This document shows positions 1 through 8,512 of a stretch of 64,000 nucleotides of DNA, one piece after another (position 1 is the first letter of the stretch; the number at the start of each line of letters is the position of its first letter). Location: NCBI RefSeq assembly GCF_013409505.1, contig NZ_JACCBN010000001.1, forward strand, positions 1,116,001 to 1,180,000. The letters run 5' to 3'. The translations under genes were made by a program, and so were the position numbers. This DNA is from Actinomycetospora corticicola. Its GTDB lineage: Bacteria > Actinomycetota > Actinomycetes > Mycobacteriales > Pseudonocardiaceae. A model generated the notes under the pieces. The model had not been told where the DNA came from, ran no database searches, and was given only the letters and a program-made list of their open reading frames with translations.

Positions 1-312
1 GAGGACGCCGGGCGACGGCGCCAGCACCACGATCAGCGCGCCCAGCGCCCCACAGACACCGCCGACCGTCGTCGGGGTGCGCGGTCCGCGGCGGGCCGCC
101 AGGAGCGGCGCGCCGACGATCCCGGCGAGAAAGCCCGCGAACGTCCCGCCGGCGATGAGCCCGAGGACGGCCTCCGGCACCCCCGTCGTCGAGAGCCCGG
201 GGTCGACGCGGAGGTCCGGCAGCGTGAGCCCGAAGCAGAACCGGCCCATGCCGAAGGCGACCCCCACGACGGCCGCCCCGGCGATGGCCACCCGCGTCTC
301 CGTCGTCCGCAC
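1..312 (-). CDS. MFS transporter, N-terminal part (truncated by window edge)
   Basis: Reading the minus strand from a GTG at 312 gives about 104 residues with two hydrophobic stretches. It begins VRTTETRVAIAGAAVVGVAF and continues GMGRFCFGLTLPDLR, a pattern typical of the first helix and loop of YbfB/YjiJ-type major facilitator transporters. A second hydrophobic stretch (residues about 50-68) contains LIAGGTFAGFLAG. The gene runs off the left edge, so most of the roughly 12 helices are missing and no substrate can be named. The GTG start is chosen because the reading frame has strong GC3 and the palindrome at 327-378 lies just upstream. The ATG-started reading 33-350 in another frame is an Arg/Ser-rich shadow. 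Confidence 0.6.
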   Translation of the reverse strand, partial: MRTTETRVAIAGAAVVGVAFGMGRFCFGLTLPDLRVDPGLSTTGVPEAVLGLIAGGTFAGFLAGIVGAPLLAARRGPRTPTTVGGVCGALGALIVVLAPSPGVL

Positions 313-326
313 GCGATCACCCTGTC

Positions 327-378
327 GAGCGAGCGGCCCGTTCGCAGCATCTATGGGCGTGAGAGTGCCGTTCGCTCG
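327..378. repeat. 52-bp palindromic repeat, family 2, copy 1
   Basis: An imperfect palindrome lies between the divergently read MFS start and the 3' end of the YibE/F gene. It aligns over its whole 52 bp with 61909-61960, with about ten differences. The central ATCTATG and the outer GTGCCGTTCGCTC arm are conserved. The YibE/F gene stops at a TAG in the loop. It may act as a transcription terminator for YibE/F; that role is inferred from position and dyad symmetry. Confidence 0.7.
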
Positions 379-1805
379 GAATCCGCCGTCCCGGAGCGGG
401 CCACGACCGCCGCGACCAGCGTCGTCACCGGCACGGCCGCGACGATGCCGATCGACCCGACGAGGGTGCGCAGCACCTCCTGGGCCACGTCCTCGGCGGT
501 CAACAGGTCGCCGACCCCGCGCCCGGAGAGCGTGAACAGCAGCAGGAGGGGCAGCGCCGCACCCGCGTAGGCGAGCACGAGCGTGTTCACCGCCGAGGCC
601 ACGTGGTCGCGCCCCACGCGCATCGCCGCCGCGTAGAGCTCCCGCGTTCCCGACGACGGGTCGGCGCGGTGGAGCTCCCAGACGGTCGAGGTCTGGGTGA
701 CCGTGACGTCGTCGAGCACCCCGAGGGCGCCGATGATCAGTCCGGCGAGCAGGAGCCCGCGGGCGTCGATCCCGGCGCCAAGCACGCCGATCAGCTCCGT
801 GGACGCGTCGTCCAGTCCGGTCAGCCGAGTGAGCCCGCCGAACACCAGCGCGAGCACGCCGATGAGGCCGAGCGAGACGACCGTGCCCAAGGCCGCGGTC
901 GCGGTCCGTGCGGAGAAGCCGTGGATCGTCGGGAACACCACCGCCACGATCAGTCCGGATGCGACGAGCGCCACCGGCACGGGGGAGGACCCGGTGAGCA
1001 GCGCCGGGAGCACGAACAGGCCGAGCACGAGCAGCGTGATGCCGAGGGCGCCCAGCGCGGCGAGCCCCTGCCAGCGCCCGAGCAGCACGACCGCGAGCGC
1101 GAACACCCCCGCGAGCAGCAGCAGCGACCCGCCGCGCTGCCGGTCCACCACCTGGTAGCCCGAGGCGTCGGCCGGGTCGCCCCCGGACCACGCGACCACG
1201 ACGGCGTCCCCGTCGGCGAACCGGGGCGTCGCGGGCCCGCCGGGCAGCAGGGTGTCGATCGTGCGGCCCGACGCGGGGCCCTCGTCGAGGCGGACCTGCA
1301 GCGGGAAGCAGCCGGTGCCGGCCTCGACGGCGAGGGTCGGGTCGGAGCAGTCGGCCTCGGCGCCCGCGCGCACGACGGTGCCGTCGAGCGGCTGCGTGGC
1401 CACCGCGGCGGCCGCTCCGCTCGTGGTCCCGGCGGCCGACCCCGCGGCCGCGGCGTGGCTGCCGTCGAGGACCGCCCGGTACTCCGAGGGCGACGGCGCG
1501 AGCAGCACCAGCCCCACGAGCACGGCCAGCCCGCAGGGCACGAGCAGCACGGCCAGCAGGCGCCGGACGGTCGTCCCGACGGCGGGTGCAGGGCCGTGCC
1601 CGTGTCCGTGGCCGTGACCGCCCTCTCCGCGCGCCGCACCCCGCCGCGCCGGCGCGGCGGCCCGTCGTCGGGCCCCGGACCGGGACCGCCGAGCCGGGCG
1701 AGGGGCACCCCCGCCCGGTCCCGGTGCGCGGGCGGGCCGGCCGGTCGTCCCGGGGGTGGGCCGCTGCGCGGGGATCGGCGCCGTCACCGGGTCGTCGATG
1801 TCCAT
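351..1805 (-). CDS. YibE/F family membrane protein with N-terminal His-Gly repeat
   Basis: A 484-residue protein. Residues 1-75 are Pro/Arg/Gly-rich and include a HGHGHGHG run near 64-71. A transmembrane segment follows at about 80-103, then an extracytoplasmic region to about 225, then six or seven hydrophobic segments. The sequences ARTATAALGTVVSLG and GVLDDVTVTQTSTVWEL are typical of the YibE/F family (PF07907), whose biochemical role is unsettled. The ATG at 1805 lies 17 bp after the stop of the P-type ATPase, so the two are probably co-transcribed. The His-rich segment next to a metal-efflux ATPase suggests metal binding; this is inference. The stop codon lies in the loop of a palindrome at 327-378, which encodes the last nine residues. 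Confidence 0.85.
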   Translation of the reverse strand: MDIDDPVTAPIPAQRPTPGTTGRPARAPGPGGGAPRPARRSRSGARRRAAAPARRGAARGEGGHGHGHGHGPAPAVGTTVRRLLAVLLVPCGLAVLVGLVLLAPSPSEYRAVLDGSHAAAAGSAAGTTSGAAAAVATQPLDGTVVRAGAEADCSDPTLAVEAGTGCFPLQVRLDEGPASGRTIDTLLPGGPATPRFADGDAVVVAWSGGDPADASGYQVVDRQRGGSLLLLAGVFALAVVLLGRWQGLAALGALGITLLVLGLFVLPALLTGSSPVPVALVASGLIVAVVFPTIHGFSARTATAALGTVVSLGLIGVLALVFGGLTRLTGLDDASTELIGVLGAGIDARGLLLAGLIIGALGVLDDVTVTQTSTVWELHRADPSSGTRELYAAAMRVGRDHVASAVNTLVLAYAGAALPLLLLFTLSGRGVGDLLTAEDVAQEVLRTLVGSIGIVAAVPVTTLVAAVVARSGTADSERTALSRP

Positions 1806-1821
1806 CGGCGTCCAGTGTCCG

Positions 1822-4041
1822 CTATGTCCCGGACGGCTCGAGCTGGTAGCGGATCATCCGCGACGAGTTGGCGACCACCGCCACCGACGAGGCGTTGTGC
1901 AGGATCGCGGCGACGACGGGGGAGAGCGCCCCACCGGCGGAGACGACCAGCCCGACCGCGTTGACCGCGATCGACATGCCGTAGTTCTGCCGGATCACGC
2001 CGACCCCGCGGCGGCCGAGGTCGCGGAGGTCGAGCAGCGCGGTGAGGCGGTCGCCCGCGAGCGCGACGTCCGCGGTCTCGACGGCCACGTCGGTTCCGGC
2101 CACGCCCATGGCGATACCGAGATCGGCGAGCGCGAGGGCGGGGGCGTCGTTGGTCCCGTCGCCCACCATCGCGACCGTGAAGCCGTCGGCCTGCAGCGCG
2201 CGCACCACGTCCTGCTTGTCCTCGGGCATCACCTCGGCCCGCCACTCGTCGATGCCGAGCTCGGCGGCGACGGCCTCCGCGACGTCGGGGTGGTCGCCGG
2301 AGAGCATGACGATCCGCCGGACGCCGTCGGCGCGCAGCGCCTCGAGCACCGCGACGGCCTCGGGGCGCACGGTGTCGCGCAGGCTGATCAGCCCGGTCAG
2401 CCTCCCGTCGACCGCGAGCAGCAGCGGGGTCTCGGCCTGGCGCTGCAGGCGGCGCACCCAGTCCGACGCCTTCCGCGAGACGCTGACCTTCTGCTCCTTG
2501 AACAGGGCCCGCGAGCCGAGCAGCAGGGTGCGGCCGTCGGCCTGCACGCGCATGCCCTGTCCGAGGAGCACCTCGCACTCCTCGTGCGGCGGGATCTCGA
2601 TCCGCCGCTCCTCGGTCGACCGGATGACGGCCTGCGCGAGCGGGTGCCGGGAGTGGATCTCCGACGAGGCGGCGAGGGCGAGGACCTGCTCGGGGGAGTA
2701 GCCGTCGTCGAAGGAGACGACGTTCGTGACGACGGGCCGACCCGTCGTCAGGGTGCCGGTCTTGTCGAGGACCACCGCGTCGACCCGCCCGGCCGCCTCC
2801 AGGTGCGAGCCACCCTTGATGAGGATGCCGCGTCGCGCGCCGTTGCCGATCGTGGCGCTGATGGCGGTGGGGGTGGACAGCCCGACCGCGCAGGGGCAGG
2901 CGACGAGCAGCATCGTCATGGCCCGGCGCACGTCGCGGGTGACGAGCAGGGTCGCCGCGGACAGGGCGAAGGACAGCGGGACGAAGCGGCGGGAGAAGTT
3001 CTCGCCGACGGTCTGGATCGGGGCGCGGTCGGACTGGGCCGCCTCGACCCGCTCGATGATGCGCCCGACGGCGGTGTCGGAGCCGACGGCGGTCGCGCGG
3101 ACCACCAGGCGGCCGCGCAGCAGCACCGAGCCGGCGTGCAGCTCGTCGCCGACCTCCGCCGTCACCGGCAGGTTCTCCCCGGTGATCGCGGCCTGGTCGA
3201 CGAGGCAGCCGAGCTCGGAGGCCTCGACCACGACCCCGTCGACCGGGAGCACGACGTGCTCGTGGACCACGATCTCGTCGCCCACGCGCACCCGGTCGAT
3301 CGGCACCTCGACCTCGACGGCCTCGCCCGCGGGGTCGGCCGGGGCGACCCGCATCCAGGTGGTGGTGCGGGCGCCGGTGAGCAGGTCGGAGATCGCGCGG
3401 CGGCTGCGGCGCAGCGTGAGGTCCTGCAGGTACTCGCCGATGTTGAGCAGCCACAGCACGGTGAGCGCGACGACGTTCTCGCGCAGCACGAGCGAGGCCA
3501 CCGTGGCGGCCGAGACCAGCGCGTCGGTGCCCGCCCCCCGGCCGCCCACCAGCGAGCGCAGCGCGCCGCGCAGGAAGGGGTAGCCGGTGAAGATCGTGAC
3601 GCCGGTGGCCACCGTACGGCTGGTCGGCCCGAGCATCGGGGGGCGGCGCAGGACCCAGCGGCGCCCGCCGAGCAGGAGCAGCGCGATCCCGCCGACGGCC
3701 ATCCGCAGCAGGTCGCCGTTGCCGACCTCCGCCGACCGCGGCAGCCGCGTCGCGGGCTCGTCGTGCGGCGTCACCGTGGTCACCCCGCGGTAGACCTCCG
3801 CGATGGCCGCGGCGGAGCAGTGGTCGCGGTGGTACCAGACGACGAGCGCCCCGGTGCGGGGGAAGGCGTGGACCTGACGCACGCCCTCGACGTCGTCGAG
3901 GGCCTCCTCGACGGCGACGGCCAGCCCGGTCGCCGCCCTCAGGTCGGGTGCGTCGAACCGCACCCGGCCGGCCGCGTCGGACACGACGTGCAGCCGGGGC
4001 CCCTCGTCGGGAACGGGGTGCAGGTGCCGGGCGCTCGTCAC
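1822..4041 (-). CDS. ctpC: CtpC-like heavy-metal P-type ATPase
   Basis: A metal-transporting P1B-type ATPase of about 739 residues. It has the membrane CPC motif (about residue 382), the phosphorylation motif DKTGTLTTG (Asp about 426) and the hinge GDGTNDAPAL (about 627). The N-terminal domain looks like a heavy-metal-associated fold but lacks a CxxC motif. The segment RGILIKGGSHLEAAG and the partner gene upstream match mycobacterial CtpC, which is linked to zinc or manganese export. An ATG at 4080 is in frame but overlaps the upstream gene by 32 bp. The GTG at 4041 sits 7 bp after the upstream stop, so I prefer it. It would pump Zn(II) or Mn(II) out of the cytoplasm; which metal cannot be read from the sequence. 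Confidence 0.85.
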   Translation of the reverse strand: MTSARHLHPVPDEGPRLHVVSDAAGRVRFDAPDLRAATGLAVAVEEALDDVEGVRQVHAFPRTGALVVWYHRDHCSAAAIAEVYRGVTTVTPHDEPATRLPRSAEVGNGDLLRMAVGGIALLLLGGRRWVLRRPPMLGPTSRTVATGVTIFTGYPFLRGALRSLVGGRGAGTDALVSAATVASLVLRENVVALTVLWLLNIGEYLQDLTLRRSRRAISDLLTGARTTTWMRVAPADPAGEAVEVEVPIDRVRVGDEIVVHEHVVLPVDGVVVEASELGCLVDQAAITGENLPVTAEVGDELHAGSVLLRGRLVVRATAVGSDTAVGRIIERVEAAQSDRAPIQTVGENFSRRFVPLSFALSAATLLVTRDVRRAMTMLLVACPCAVGLSTPTAISATIGNGARRGILIKGGSHLEAAGRVDAVVLDKTGTLTTGRPVVTNVVSFDDGYSPEQVLALAASSEIHSRHPLAQAVIRSTEERRIEIPPHEECEVLLGQGMRVQADGRTLLLGSRALFKEQKVSVSRKASDWVRRLQRQAETPLLLAVDGRLTGLISLRDTVRPEAVAVLEALRADGVRRIVMLSGDHPDVAEAVAAELGIDEWRAEVMPEDKQDVVRALQADGFTVAMVGDGTNDAPALALADLGIAMGVAGTDVAVETADVALAGDRLTALLDLRDLGRRGVGVIRQNYGMSIAVNAVGLVVSAGGALSPVVAAILHNASSVAVVANSSRMIRYQLEPSGT

Positions 4042-4048
4042 GACGCGC

Positions 4049-4333
4049 TCAGTGCTCGTGGTCGTGCTTCTCGACGGCACCCGGCGGCGGCGCCTGCTCG
4101 CCCAGCCGCTCGCGGGCCTCGGCCACGACGTCGGCGGTGTTGAGCCGGACCCGTTCGGCGCCGGCCTCGGCGGCGCGCGAGACCTTCAGTCCGAGCGTGG
4201 TGACCGCCACCGCCGACTGGTGCACCGCCCGGCCCCCGGACAGCTTCTTCACGCCCTCGACGACGGCGACACCGGCCACACCGGTCGCCACCGCCCCGGC
4301 CGCCCGCGCCGCCAGGGCACCCCACGCCACCAT
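4049..4333 (-). CDS. DUF1490 protein, PacL1-like metal chaperone of the P-type ATPase
   Basis: A 94-residue protein with one N-terminal membrane segment (about residues 3-26, Ala/Gly/Val-rich), a short helical region and a histidine-rich C terminus ending EKHDHEH. The organisation matches DUF1490 proteins such as mycobacterial Rv3269 (PacL1), which sits beside ctpC, scaffolds the pump in the membrane and binds Zn(II) through a C-terminal Asp/His motif. Here the tail keeps the alternating His/acidic pattern. The ATG at 4333 is preceded by GGGAGACGACGG. It is the first gene of the operon with the ATPase and YibE/F. Family assignment is firm; the metal role is carried over from mycobacteria. Confidence 0.8.
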   Translation of the reverse strand: MVAWGALAARAAGAVATGVAGVAVVEGVKKLSGGRAVHQSAVAVTTLGLKVSRAAEAGAERVRLNTADVVAEARERLGEQAPPPGAVEKHDHEH

Positions 4334-4392
4334 CCGTCGTCTCCCTCGTCCGCTCGCTGCGCAATGCCGTGATCGTCGCCCCGACGCTAGCC

Positions 4393-4423
4393 CACGGCAC
4401 CGACAGTGGAGGTCGGCGCCGTG
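4393..4423. promoter_or_regulatory. inverted repeat in the divergent metal-operon/kinase intergenic region
   Basis: Two 12-bp arms (4393-4404 and 4412-4423) with a single mismatch surround a 7-bp spacer. They lie 60 bp upstream of the DUF1490 start and 117 bp upstream of the kinase start. A second, shorter dyad follows (ATCATC at about 4423-4428, GATGAT at 4441-4446). Either could be a regulator site or a leader hairpin. No metal-sensor gene is present in the window to pair with it. Confidence 0.4.
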
Positions 4424-4539
4424 ATCATCACCTTGTCGGAGATGATTGTCGGTGTCATTCCATCACGGAACCCGTCTGTCGGTGCGCCCGAACGGGGGGT
4501 GGATGACCCCGGTCGGATGGCGTCGGTCACGATCACGAG

Positions 4540-6456
4540 GTGGAACCGGACAGCGAGCACGGGACCTCCGCGGGCACGGGCACCGTCGTCACCCTCGACG
4601 ACGGAGCGGTGCCCGCCCTGGTCGGCGACCGTTTCGAGCTGGGTCCGCGCCTCGGTCGCGGGGCCTCGGCGACGGTCTACCGCGCGCAGGACCACCTCCT
4701 GCACCGCGACGTGGCGGTGAAGCTGTTCGCGCCCGGCGTCGGGACCCTCGACTCCGCCGCCGTGCGCCGCGAGCTGCAGGCGGCGGCGCAGGTCTCGCAC
4801 CCCGGCGTCCTCGAGGTCTTCGACGTCGGCGAGACCGACGACCGCGTCTTCCTGGTCACCCGGCTCGTCGCCGGCGGCTCGCTCGCCGACACCCTCGAGC
4901 AGGGCCCGCTGCCCGCGGAGGTGGTGGTCGGGCTCGCCGGCGAGCTGCTCGGCGCGCTCGCCCACGTCCACGCCCTCGGCATCGTCCACCGCGACGTCAA
5001 GCCCGCGAACATCCTGCTCGACCCCGCCGAGCCCGACCCGGAGGCTCCCGACGACGGGCCCGCGCGGGTCCGTCCGGTCCTCGCCGACTTCGGGGTGGCC
5101 GCCGTGGCGACCGCGACGACGGCCCACGGACAGGTCACCGGCACGGCCGCCTACCTCGCGCCCGAACAGGTACGGGGGGACGAGGTCGGCTCCCCGGCCG
5201 ACGTCTACGCGCTGGGCCTGGTGCTGCTCGAGTGCCTGACCGGTCGTCGGGAGTTCCCCGGCGGGCCGGTCGAGTCCTCGGTCGCGCGCCTGCACCGCGA
5301 GCCGGTGGTCCCGGCCGGGCTTCCCGACGACCTGCGGGACCTGCTCACGGCGATGACCGCCGCCGCACCGGTGGAGCGGCCGTCCGCCGAGGCCGCCCGC
5401 ACCCGGCTCCGCGCGCTCGCTCCCGCGCTGGGCCTCGACGGCGAGACGCTGGCCGTCCCCGCCGCGGCCCTGACCGAGGGGATGCCGGCGCGCTCGCCGA
5501 TCGTGATCGGCCCGGCCGCGACCGCCGCCCCCTACGGTGGTGCCGCCCCGTCCGGTGACAGCAGAGCGTCGTTGCCGGCATCCCGTGGCAGGGACGCCAC
5601 GTCGTCGCCGGCCGTCGTGCCCGCCGCGCGCACCGGGACCGCCGCTCCCGTCGCCGCGACCGTGCTCCGCGCCCCCGAACCGCCGACCGGGCCCGTCGCG
5701 ACGCCGGCCCGGACGGGCTCCCTCCGGCGCGGCCTGCTCGGCGCGGCCGCGGTGCTGGTGCTGGCCGGCGGCGTGGTCGGCGGGGTCGTGCTGACCGGCG
5801 CCTCGTCGCCGCTGGCCGGCCCGGCGCCCGCGGTCGTCCCGTCCGCGCCGGTCCTCGCCGCCCCCGCGGCACCGCCGCCCGCACCCGCCGTCGGGAACGC
5901 GGGGGCGCAGCCGGTCGCGGCCGAACCCGGCGACGCGGCGCAGCCCGGCGTGCCGGACGCGGCGCCGGACGCCGGCGCCGACCCCGACGGCGGGGACGCG
6001 CCTCTCGCCCCGGCCCCCGCGCCGGTCCCCGCGCCCGGGGTGCCGACGCCGCCGGCCCCGCCCGCGCCCTGCACGAGCGTCGTGTCCTCGCTGGCCGGCG
6101 CGGGCGCCTCGGTGCGGATCGTGTTCACCAACCGTGGCGACACGGCCTGCACGCTCGCCGGGTTCCCGGCGGTCTCGTTCGTGGCGGGCGCGAAGACCGT
6201 GGGGAAGCCCGCGAGCCGGTCCGGTGCCCGTGGGGCCGCCCTCACGCTCGCGCCGAACGGGTCGGTGGCCGCGTCTCTGCGGATCGTGCCGGTGTCGGAG
6301 TTCGACGCGAAGAACTGCAAGCCCGTCGACGTCTCGGGGCTGCGCGTCCGGGCCCCCGGTACGACGGCCGCGGCCACGCTGCCCCGCGCGGGGAAGGCCT
6401 GCTCGGGCACCGTCGCGAAGCCTCAGCTGCGGGTCGCGACCGTCGCGGCCCTGTAG
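4540..6456 (+). CDS. Transmembrane Ser/Thr protein kinase with C-terminal DUF4232 domain
   Basis: A 638-residue PknB-type kinase. The catalytic domain spans about 30-300: glycine loop GRGASATVY, VAVKLF lysine, HRDVKPANI (about 150), DFG (about 183), GTAAYLAPEQ, and DVYALGLVLLE. A low-complexity Ala/Pro/Thr linker follows, then one membrane helix (about 395-420), then a Pro/Ala-rich stalk. The last 135 residues resemble the extracellular DUF4232 domain, with paired cysteines (PCTSVV, DTACTLAGF, NCKPVD, GKACSG). The kinase is cytoplasmic and the DUF4232 part is exposed, so it probably senses an external signal. GTG start at 4540. A 46-bp dispersed repeat (5555-5600) forms part of the linker coding sequence, so the repeat is translated here. 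Confidence 0.9.
   Translation: MEPDSEHGTSAGTGTVVTLDDGAVPALVGDRFELGPRLGRGASATVYRAQDHLLHRDVAVKLFAPGVGTLDSAAVRRELQAAAQVSHPGVLEVFDVGETDDRVFLVTRLVAGGSLADTLEQGPLPAEVVVGLAGELLGALAHVHALGIVHRDVKPANILLDPAEPDPEAPDDGPARVRPVLADFGVAAVATATTAHGQVTGTAAYLAPEQVRGDEVGSPADVYALGLVLLECLTGRREFPGGPVESSVARLHREPVVPAGLPDDLRDLLTAMTAAAPVERPSAEAARTRLRALAPALGLDGETLAVPAAALTEGMPARSPIVIGPAATAAPYGGAAPSGDSRASLPASRGRDATSSPAVVPAARTGTAAPVAATVLRAPEPPTGPVATPARTGSLRRGLLGAAAVLVLAGGVVGGVVLTGASSPLAGPAPAVVPSAPVLAAPAAPPPAPAVGNAGAQPVAAEPGDAAQPGVPDAAPDAGADPDGGDAPLAPAPAPVPAPGVPTPPAPPAPCTSVVSSLAGAGASVRIVFTNRGDTACTLAGFPAVSFVAGAKTVGKPASRSGARGAALTLAPNGSVAASLRIVPVSEFDAKNCKPVDVSGLRVRAPGTTAAATLPRAGKACSGTVAKPQLRVATVAAL
5555..5600 (+). repeat. 46-bp repeat, family 3, copy a (inside kinase gene)
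   Basis: A 46-bp unit starting GTGACAGC and ending with the small hairpin GTGGCAGGGACGCCAC. It differs from the copy at 30715-30760 at about six positions. It lies in frame in the juxtamembrane linker of the kinase and encodes roughly residues 339-354. Confidence 0.7.
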
Positions 6457-6465
6457 CGCAGCCCG

Positions 6466-7287
6466 CTAGCCCGACCGGCCGCACTCGACGGCGTGCGCGA
6501 GGCGCAACGTCGTCGTGAGCCAGAGCAGCACGTCGTGCAGGCGCAGGCGACCGGGGTGGGCGTCGAGGGCGTCGGCGACCACCTCGTCGAGGGCGGTGAA
6601 CGCCTCCGCGTTGACCCGGAGCTCCCGGTGCACCACGGCCTCGACACCGCTGTCGCCCTCCTCGACGTGCGGCAGCAGCGCGCGCCGGGTGGTCGGCGTG
6701 AGGTGGGGGACCAGGCCGGGGTGCCGGTGGTGCAGAGCGGCGAGGACGTGGGCGGCGTACGGCCCGGCCTCGTCGCCGATGCCGCGCAGGAGGGCGCCGA
6801 CCGTGCCCGGCTCGTCGAGCACCGAGAACTCGTCGGCGGGCAGCGCCCAGAACGGTCGCCCCGCGGCCCGCGCGCACGCCGCGTCGACGAGGGGGACGAC
6901 CCGGACCAGGGCGTCGTGGACGCCGTGCCAGGCCGTGCGGTCGAGGCGGCCGTGCAGCCCCTCGGCGATGAGCACGTCGGCGTCGAGGCCCGTGCTCGGC
7001 GGGTGGGCGTCGAACCGCGCCCATCCGTACGCCGGGACCTCCACCCAGCGGCCCTCGGGACGGCCGGGGGAGCGGAAGCGCAGCCAGCGGCGGCCCCGGG
7101 CGTAGCCGACGACGGCGGCGAGCGCGCGGTCGAGCGGCACCGCCTCCGGGCCCGCGCCGGGCAGACGGAGGGCCACCGCGGTCCGTCCCGGTCCCACCAT
7201 GCCCGCGATGGTGCCGGACCGGGGCGCGCGATGGGGTCCGAGGGACGAGAACAGGTCGACGATTCGGGACACGGTCGCGGGGGGCAT
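6466..7287 (-). CDS. Hypothetical protein
   Basis: About 273 residues from the ATG at 7287; an ATG at 7200 would give 244. It is a soluble-looking protein with no signal peptide or membrane segment. The N-terminal third contains WLRFRSPGRPEGRWVEVPAY, and the C-terminal third is helical (LRVNAEAFTALDEVVADALD). I do not recognise a family with confidence. GC3 remains high back to 7287, which favours the longer start. No strong ribosome binding site is visible at either start. It is convergent with the kinase gene, with 9 bp between stops, and divergent from the membrane protein gene at 7388. Confidence 0.6.
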   Translation of the reverse strand: MPPATVSRIVDLFSSLGPHRAPRSGTIAGMVGPGRTAVALRLPGAGPEAVPLDRALAAVVGYARGRRWLRFRSPGRPEGRWVEVPAYGWARFDAHPPSTGLDADVLIAEGLHGRLDRTAWHGVHDALVRVVPLVDAACARAAGRPFWALPADEFSVLDEPGTVGALLRGIGDEAGPYAAHVLAALHHRHPGLVPHLTPTTRRALLPHVEEGDSGVEAVVHRELRVNAEAFTALDEVVADALDAHPGRLRLHDVLLWLTTTLRLAHAVECGRSG

Positions 7288-7387
7288 CACCGCGCACCGC
7301 GGTCCACCACCGGCCGCCGGACTCGTTCTGCGCCCCCGCCCACCTCGGTGCGGGTGAGGCGCGCCCCCGTCAGCAGGAGTCATCTCT

Positions 7388-8062
7388 GTGAGCACTCGCG
7401 ACACCGGTTTCCGCGCCCTCCACGACATCGGGCTCGCCGCCTGGTTCGGCGGCTCGCTGTTCGGCGTCGCCGGCCTCAACGCGGCCGCCGAGGAGGCGGA
7501 CCAGCAGCGGACGACCGCGCGCATCACCAGCGTCGGCTGGGCCAAGTGGAGCCCGGTGAACACCGCGCTCATCGGGGCCCACCTCATCGGCGGCGCCGGC
7601 CTGCTCGTGAACAACCGCAAGCGGGCGGCGGCGCAGAAGGGTGCCACCGGCACCACCGTCGCCAAGCTGGTCCTCACCGGCGCCGCCCTCGGCGTCACGG
7701 CCTACACCCGCGTGGTGGGCAAGAAGGTCGAGGACGCGGTGATCCACGACTCGCCCGGGATGTCGTCGAGCACGACGACCCACCTCGACCGCGGCACCAC
7801 GCAGGAAGGTCGCGGTGGCGCGGCCCAGGCGGTGCAGGAGGCCGACAAGCAGGCGGGCCGGGCGATGAGCGCCGCCGCCGAGTCGCTGCCGGTCGGCGCC
7901 GCCGAGGCGCAGCGCCAGCTGACCGTCCTGCAGCTGATCATCCCCGCCCTCACCGGTGCGCTGGTCGTCCTCAACGCCCAGGCCGGGGAACAGCAGAAGC
8001 CCACCGACCAGCTCAAGGGCGTCGCTCGTACCGTCGGGTCCGCCCTCGGGGTGGCCGCCTGA
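7388..8062 (+). CDS. Conserved membrane-associated hypothetical protein
   Basis: A 224-residue protein. It starts with GTG at 7388, 7 bp after a CAGGAGTC ribosome binding site. Hydrophobic or small-residue segments lie at about 12-30 (DIGLAAWFGGSLFGVAGLNA), 55-75 (TALIGAHLIGGAGLLV), 88-105, and near the C terminus (LTVLQLIIPALTGALVVLNA). The middle (about 120-170) is polar and Gln/Ala-rich. The architecture resembles a family of unknown membrane proteins common in actinomycetes. No catalytic motif is seen. It is probably a single-gene unit. Confidence 0.7.
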   Translation: MSTRDTGFRALHDIGLAAWFGGSLFGVAGLNAAAEEADQQRTTARITSVGWAKWSPVNTALIGAHLIGGAGLLVNNRKRAAAQKGATGTTVAKLVLTGAALGVTAYTRVVGKKVEDAVIHDSPGMSSSTTTHLDRGTTQEGRGGAAQAVQEADKQAGRAMSAAAESLPVGAAEAQRQLTVLQLIIPALTGALVVLNAQAGEQQKPTDQLKGVARTVGSALGVAA

Positions 8063-8173
8063 CCCGTCAGGACGTGGACCCGGGGCGGACCCGTCGGGCA
8101 CGGTGAGGCCTCGTCCGTCCCGCGGTTCATCTCCGACGCCGTGCGACTCCCTCGGCCCCTTCCGGGAGACCCC

Positions 8174-8512
8174 ATGGCGTTGATCCCCCTGCCGCGCCGC
8201 GGCGAGGAACCGACCGTCGTCGTCGAGCTCGTCGGCGACCTGGACCACGCGGCGCGTGAGCGGCTCGACGTCCTGCTGGAGGCGCTGACCGCGGTCCCGC
8301 AGGCCGTCGTGCTCGACGTGTCGGAGGCCTGGTCGGACTCGTCGCTGGCCCTGGCCCGTCTGTGCCGATTCCGGGCGACCCGGCACGCCGACGGTCTCGG
8401 CTGCCGGTTGCGGGGTCTGCACCCGGCCGTCACCCGCGGCCTCGAGCGGGTACCGCTCGAGCAGGTGTTCGCGGTGTACGCGGACTCCCGGACCGGTCCG
8501 GCCGCGGGCTGA
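8174..8512 (+). CDS. STAS-like (anti-sigma factor antagonist-like) protein
   Basis: A 112-residue protein. The alternation of short strands and helices (TVVVELVGDLDHAARERLD, AVVLDVSEAW, DSSLALARLCRF) resembles a STAS domain, in which a conserved Ser/Thr is phosphorylated by an anti-sigma kinase. DSSLA lies where DSSGL/DSTGL is expected, with serines retained. The ATG at 8174 has GGGAG six bases upstream, so it is preferred over the GTG at 8141. No kinase or sigma factor gene is adjacent, so a role in a partner-switching cascade is only inferred. Confidence 0.6.
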   Translation: MALIPLPRRGEEPTVVVELVGDLDHAARERLDVLLEALTAVPQAVVLDVSEAWSDSSLALARLCRFRATRHADGLGCRLRGLHPAVTRGLERVPLEQVFAVYADSRTGPAAG

